Positions 6,181 to 9,100 of a stretch of 9,100 nt of DNA are shown here, piece by piece. A model generated the notes under the pieces. The model was not told the origin of the DNA, did not search any database, and worked only from the letters and a program-made list of their open reading frames with translations. Source of the stretch: Acidimicrobiia bacterium (GTDB taxonomy: Bacteria; Actinomycetota; Acidimicrobiia; Spongiisociales; SHLN01); contig JAUXLW010000038.1 in the NCBI GenBank assembly GCA_030623545.1, positions 1 to 9,100 of the forward strand, in the 5' to 3' direction. Numbering within the stretch: the first letter of the stretch is position 1; every line of letters begins with the position of its first letter. The position numbers and the translations under genes were made by a program.

Positions 6181-6723
6181 ATGGGACAACCGACCGTCAC
6201 CGTATTCGGATCCTCAGTCGGCGAACCAGGCCAACCCGGCTATGACGACGGAGTGGAGCTCGGCCGCCTGCTGGCCGAAGCCGGTTACGCCGTTGCCACC
6301 GGCGGGTACGACGGCACGATGGTTGCCGTGTCCGCCGGAGCTCATGAAGCCGGCGGTCAGGTCATCGGTGTCACCGCCCCCAAAGTTTTTCCCCATCGGG
6401 AAACAGCCAACCGGTTCGTCAAGGAACATATCCGGGCCGCCAGCTTGACCGAGCGTATCCACGAGCTGGTGGACATCGCCGACGTGTCTGTGGCGCTGCC
6501 GGGAAGCATCGGAACCTTCACCGAGTTGGTGGTGGCCTGGAACCTGGCAGTCGTCGCCCAGTTCAGTGACACGCCTCCGCACCCCGTCATTGCCGTCGGG
6601 CCCGCCTGGCGTCGACTCGTCTCCCAATTGTCTGAGGAATTCGAGACGGACATTGACCTCGTAACATGCGTCGATACGGTGCCGGAGGCCGTTGCGGAGG
6701 TAAAGCGCCGGGTTCCCCTCTAA
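6181..6723 (+). CDS. SLOG/LOG-family nucleotide-binding protein
   Basis: A 180-residue Rossmann-like protein of the LOG/SLOG type (resembling the TIGR00725 group annotated as putative molybdenum cofactor carrier or lysine-decarboxylase-like). It opens with strand TVTVFGSSVG, then GGYDGTMVAVSAGAHEAGG (41-59), and the phosphate-binding loop PGSIGTFTE (107-115). Cytokinin-releasing LOG enzymes carry PGGxGTxxE here; the second Gly is Ser109 while Gly111, Thr112 and Glu115 remain. Nucleotide binding is likely; phosphoribohydrolase activity is uncertain. An in-frame TTG at 6172 would add three residues, but it overlaps the -10 hexamer, so I take the ATG. There is no Shine-Dalgarno; leaderless initiation is suggested. 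The ATPase gene follows 14 nt later, implying one operon. Confidence 0.88.
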   Translation: MGQPTVTVFGSSVGEPGQPGYDDGVELGRLLAEAGYAVATGGYDGTMVAVSAGAHEAGGQVIGVTAPKVFPHRETANRFVKEHIRAASLTERIHELVDIADVSVALPGSIGTFTELVVAWNLAVVAQFSDTPPHPVIAVGPAWRRLVSQLSEEFETDIDLVTCVDTVPEAVAEVKRRVPL

Positions 6724-6737
6724 TCTCCCGATCGATC

Positions 6738-8948
6738 ATGAGCGGATTTCTCCTCGGACACATCATCGACCCCGGGAGCGGAGACAAGACCGGCGACGAT
6801 GTCGCCTATGACCCATCCGACCTGACCACCCACGGGGTCATCGTCGGCATGACAGGGTCTGGCAAGACGGGACTCGGAGTAATCCTTCTCGAAGAGGCGT
6901 TGTCGAAAGGCCTTCCGACCTTGATCATCGACCCCAAGGGCGACATGGGCAACCTCCACCTCCTGTTTCCTGAGTTCGCCGGGAGTGACTTTGAGCCGTG
7001 GGTGAGCCCCGACGAAGCCAGTCGGGAAGGCATAAGCACTGCGCAGCTGGGCACCAGGACCGCGGAGATGTGGAAAAAAGGCATCTCGGGCTGGGACCCT
7101 GGTCTCGAGGTCATCCGCAAGCTCAAAGACAGGGTGGACTTCACGATTTACACACCAGGCTCTCAGGCCGGGGTTCCGATCAACGTGATCGGCTCGCTGG
7201 CTGCACCGGACCTCGACTGGGCAAAGGACGCCGAGATCGGCCGCGACGAGATCGAGGGATTCGTATCCGGCCTGCTGACCCTGGCCGACATCGAGTCCGA
7301 CCCCCTCTCGAGCCGCGAACACATTCTGCTCGCCAACATCATCGAAAAGTCATGGAGCGCCGGACAGGAACTCGACATGGCCTCCTTGATCGGCCAGGTT
7401 CAAGATCCCCCGCTGCGCAAGTTGGGGGTGTTCGACGTGGACAGCTTCTTTCCGCCCAAAGAACGCACCGGGCTGGCGATGCGGCTCAACGGATTGGTGG
7501 CATCTCCCTCTTTTTCATCCTGGGCCGAAGGAGCCCCGCTCGACATCAATGCCATGCTCTACGAGCCTGACGGCTCACCCCGGGCGGCCATCATCTATCT
7601 GGCCCATCTTTCGGACAAAGAGCGCCAACTCGTCGTCACGATGCTTCTTTCCAAAGTCGTCACCTGGATGCGAAGCCTCCCGGGGGCCACCGACTTGCGA
7701 GCCCTCATCTACATGGACGAGGTTTTCGGGTTCGTGCCTCCCACCGCCAACCCGCCTTCCAAGAAGCCGATTCTCACGATTCTCAAACAAGCCAGGGCCT
7801 ACGGGGTGGGAATGGTGCTCTCCACCCAGAACCCGGTGGATCTCGATTACAAGGCAATGTCCAACGCCGGGACCTGGATGGTGGGAAGGCTTCAAACCGA
7901 GCGCGACAAGGCCCGCATTCTCGAAGCCCTGGAATCGGCCGCCGGGGGTCGCGACATGAAAGCCATCGATGAGATGATCAGCGGTCTCGGCAAACGCCAG
8001 TTCCTGCTGCACAACACTCGCGAGAGCGAGCCGTCCGTTTTCTCGACTCGCTGGGCCATGTCTTATCTGCGGGGCCCATTAACCCGTGACGAGGTCGAGG
8101 AGCTCACCGCCGACGCCCCGGAACGCAAGCCGGCCGTATCCCCCACCGCGCAGCAAGGGGACACCGCAGCTCCGGCAGAGGATGAGACCCCCGTTGCACC
8201 GGAAGTGGCACCCGGAATCCCCGTCTATTACCTGGATCCGGCGACGCCGTGGGCGGCCGAAGCGGGCGCTAACCCTGCCGGCACCCGCTTCGAAGCCATG
8301 GTGGCAGCCAGGGTGCACCTGGTTTACGACGAGACCAGGGCCAAGCTGCGCCACGAGCAGGAGTGGGAAGCCATCTTCTCGCCGCTGGGAGAGCGCTTCG
8401 ACGCCACAAACGCCATCGTCGTCGACTATGACGACCGCGACTTCCGCTCAGAACGCTCCCGGCCTGGCAACTATGCGCTGGTGGAAGCGCCCATCAACAA
8501 GCGAGCTTCTGGACGTCGGTCGGCAGGGAGCTCAAGGACTACCTGTATCGCAATGCGACGGTGGAGGTCTTCGCCAACCCCCGGCTCAAGCTCTACTCCC
8601 GGGTGGGTGAGAGCGAAGAGGACTTCGAGAAGCGGTGCGACCGGGCAGCCGAGGATGCCGCGAACGCCGAGATCGTCAAAGTGCGCAAACGTCTCGAGAC
8701 CAGGCTCGACCGGGCCGAGGAGCAGCTCGCCACGGCGCATCGGCGGATGGAGGAGCTGGACATCGACGTCGACACCCGCAAGCGGGACGAACTTGTTTCG
8801 GCGGCAAGCGACGTGCTCGGCATGCTCCTCGGTGGGCGGCGGAGTCGATCCCTGTCCGGTGCCTCACGGCGCCGGAGCCAAACTCAGCGCACCAGGCAGA
8901 GGTTGCGAACGGCTCAGGCCAAAGTGCAGGACAAAGTCGAAGCCATAG
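6738..8948 (+). CDS. HerA-like (DUF87-type) ATPase, frame broken near 8500
   Basis: An ATPase of the HerA/FtsK P-loop group, the subfamily opening FLLGHIIDP. From the ATG at 6738: Walker A GMTGSGKT (37-44), DPKGDMGN (65-72), Walker B LIYMDE (323-328) followed by VFGF, and a polar sensor STQN (362-365). A Pro/Ala-rich linker (about 470-500) leads to a second domain starting PVYYLDPATPW. To about residue 588 the sequence reads as a normal member; from 8500 the frame yields Arg/Ser-rich non-family sequence to a stop at 8946-8948 (148 residues). The proper C-terminus lies in another frame (see 8501-9100). Upstream in-frame codons to 6666 overlap the SLOG gene and are not family-like. The ATG lacks a Shine-Dalgarno; coupling to the SLOG gene 14 nt upstream is likely. 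DNA or nucleic-acid translocation is the family expectation; substrate unknown. Confidence 0.88.
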   Translation: MSGFLLGHIIDPGSGDKTGDDVAYDPSDLTTHGVIVGMTGSGKTGLGVILLEEALSKGLPTLIIDPKGDMGNLHLLFPEFAGSDFEPWVSPDEASREGISTAQLGTRTAEMWKKGISGWDPGLEVIRKLKDRVDFTIYTPGSQAGVPINVIGSLAAPDLDWAKDAEIGRDEIEGFVSGLLTLADIESDPLSSREHILLANIIEKSWSAGQELDMASLIGQVQDPPLRKLGVFDVDSFFPPKERTGLAMRLNGLVASPSFSSWAEGAPLDINAMLYEPDGSPRAAIIYLAHLSDKERQLVVTMLLSKVVTWMRSLPGATDLRALIYMDEVFGFVPPTANPPSKKPILTILKQARAYGVGMVLSTQNPVDLDYKAMSNAGTWMVGRLQTERDKARILEALESAAGGRDMKAIDEMISGLGKRQFLLHNTRESEPSVFSTRWAMSYLRGPLTRDEVEELTADAPERKPAVSPTAQQGDTAAPAEDETPVAPEVAPGIPVYYLDPATPWAAEAGANPAGTRFEAMVAARVHLVYDETRAKLRHEQEWEAIFSPLGERFDATNAIVVDYDDRDFRSERSRPGNYALVEAPINKRASGRRSAGSSRTTCIAMRRWRSSPTPGSSSTPGWVRAKRTSRSGATGQPRMPRTPRSSKCANVSRPGSTGPRSSSPRRIGGWRSWTSTSTPASGTNLFRRQATCSACSSVGGGVDPCPVPHGAGAKLSAPGRGCERLRPKCRTKSKP

Positions 8949-9100
8949 CCGAGATCGAGCAGGACATCGTGGATGAGGTCGCCGACATCGACGACAAATG
9001 GGAAGACATCGCTGCTGAGATCGAGACGCTCGAAGTCGGCCTCGAGAAGACGGACATCTCGATTGACGACATTGCCCTGGTTTGGGTCAGGAAGCAGGCC
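8501..9100 (+). pseudogene. Displaced-frame C-terminal part of the HerA-like ATPase (partial)
   Basis: From 8501 the frame one base back reads ASFWTSVGRELKDYLYRNA, then TVEVFANPRLKLYSRVGESE, a long coiled coil (about 8650-8770), a basic Gly/Arg/Ser hinge LLGGRRSRSLSGASRRR, a second coiled coil, and finally EKTDISIDDIALVWVRKQ at the window edge. This order is what homologues of the ATPase carry at their C-terminus. There are no stops in 200 codons and no independent start signal, so it is the rest of the upstream gene. A missing base around 8500-8504 would explain it. The 3' end lies beyond 9100, probably close. Sequencing error, recent pseudogene, or less likely a recoding event. Confidence 0.8.

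Noticed and set aside
6720..7322. 200-codon minus-strand ORF opposite the ATPase
   Set aside because: Antisense to the Walker A part of a recognisable ATPase; no domain or start signal of its own.
8485..8505. Programmed -1 frameshift in the ATPase gene
   Set aside because: I see no slippery heptamer or obvious downstream hairpin, and I recall the family as encoded in one frame.

Overview
The window is GC-rich DNA with dense, bacterial-type gene packing. The TldD subtype, a SLOG-fold protein next to a HerA-like ATPase, and repeated promoter-like TAnnnT hexamers 6-9 nt in front of start codons (leaderless style) suggest an actinobacterial genome, possibly Acidimicrobiia. No rRNA, tRNA or other taxonomic marker is present, so this is inference. 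I see no insertion sequence, CRISPR array or phage gene.

From 5926 down to 78 every credible gene lies on the minus strand. In transcription order: tldD and tldE/pmbA (4-nt overlap), the two subunits of a zinc peptidase; a 70-residue acidic protein made of 11-residue repeats with a strong ribosome binding site; a rho-independent-type terminator (2840-2871); a glycerophosphodiester phosphodiesterase; a 107-residue protein with octapeptide repeats and two membrane segments; a 33-residue ORF with a good ribosome binding site; and, overlapping it by ATGA, an orphan PAS-containing sensor histidine kinase with no response regulator in view. A perfect 10-bp inverted repeat overlaps the kinase stop codon and probably ends this run.

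From 5927 to 6180 is a divergent promoter region with a doubtful 53-residue ORF. To its right, on the plus strand, are a SLOG/LOG-like nucleotide-binding protein and, 14 nt later, a large HerA-like ATPase running off the window. The ATPase reading frame is broken near 8500: the recognisable C-terminal coiled-coil half continues without a stop in another frame to base 9100, implying a one-base loss (sequencing error or real mutation).

Most genes look like chromosomal housekeeping functions. No clear new multi-gene system is evident. Points worth following are the repeated leaderless-start signature, the small peptide genes beside tldDE and the kinase, the SLOG-ATPase pair with an altered PGG motif, and the frameshift.
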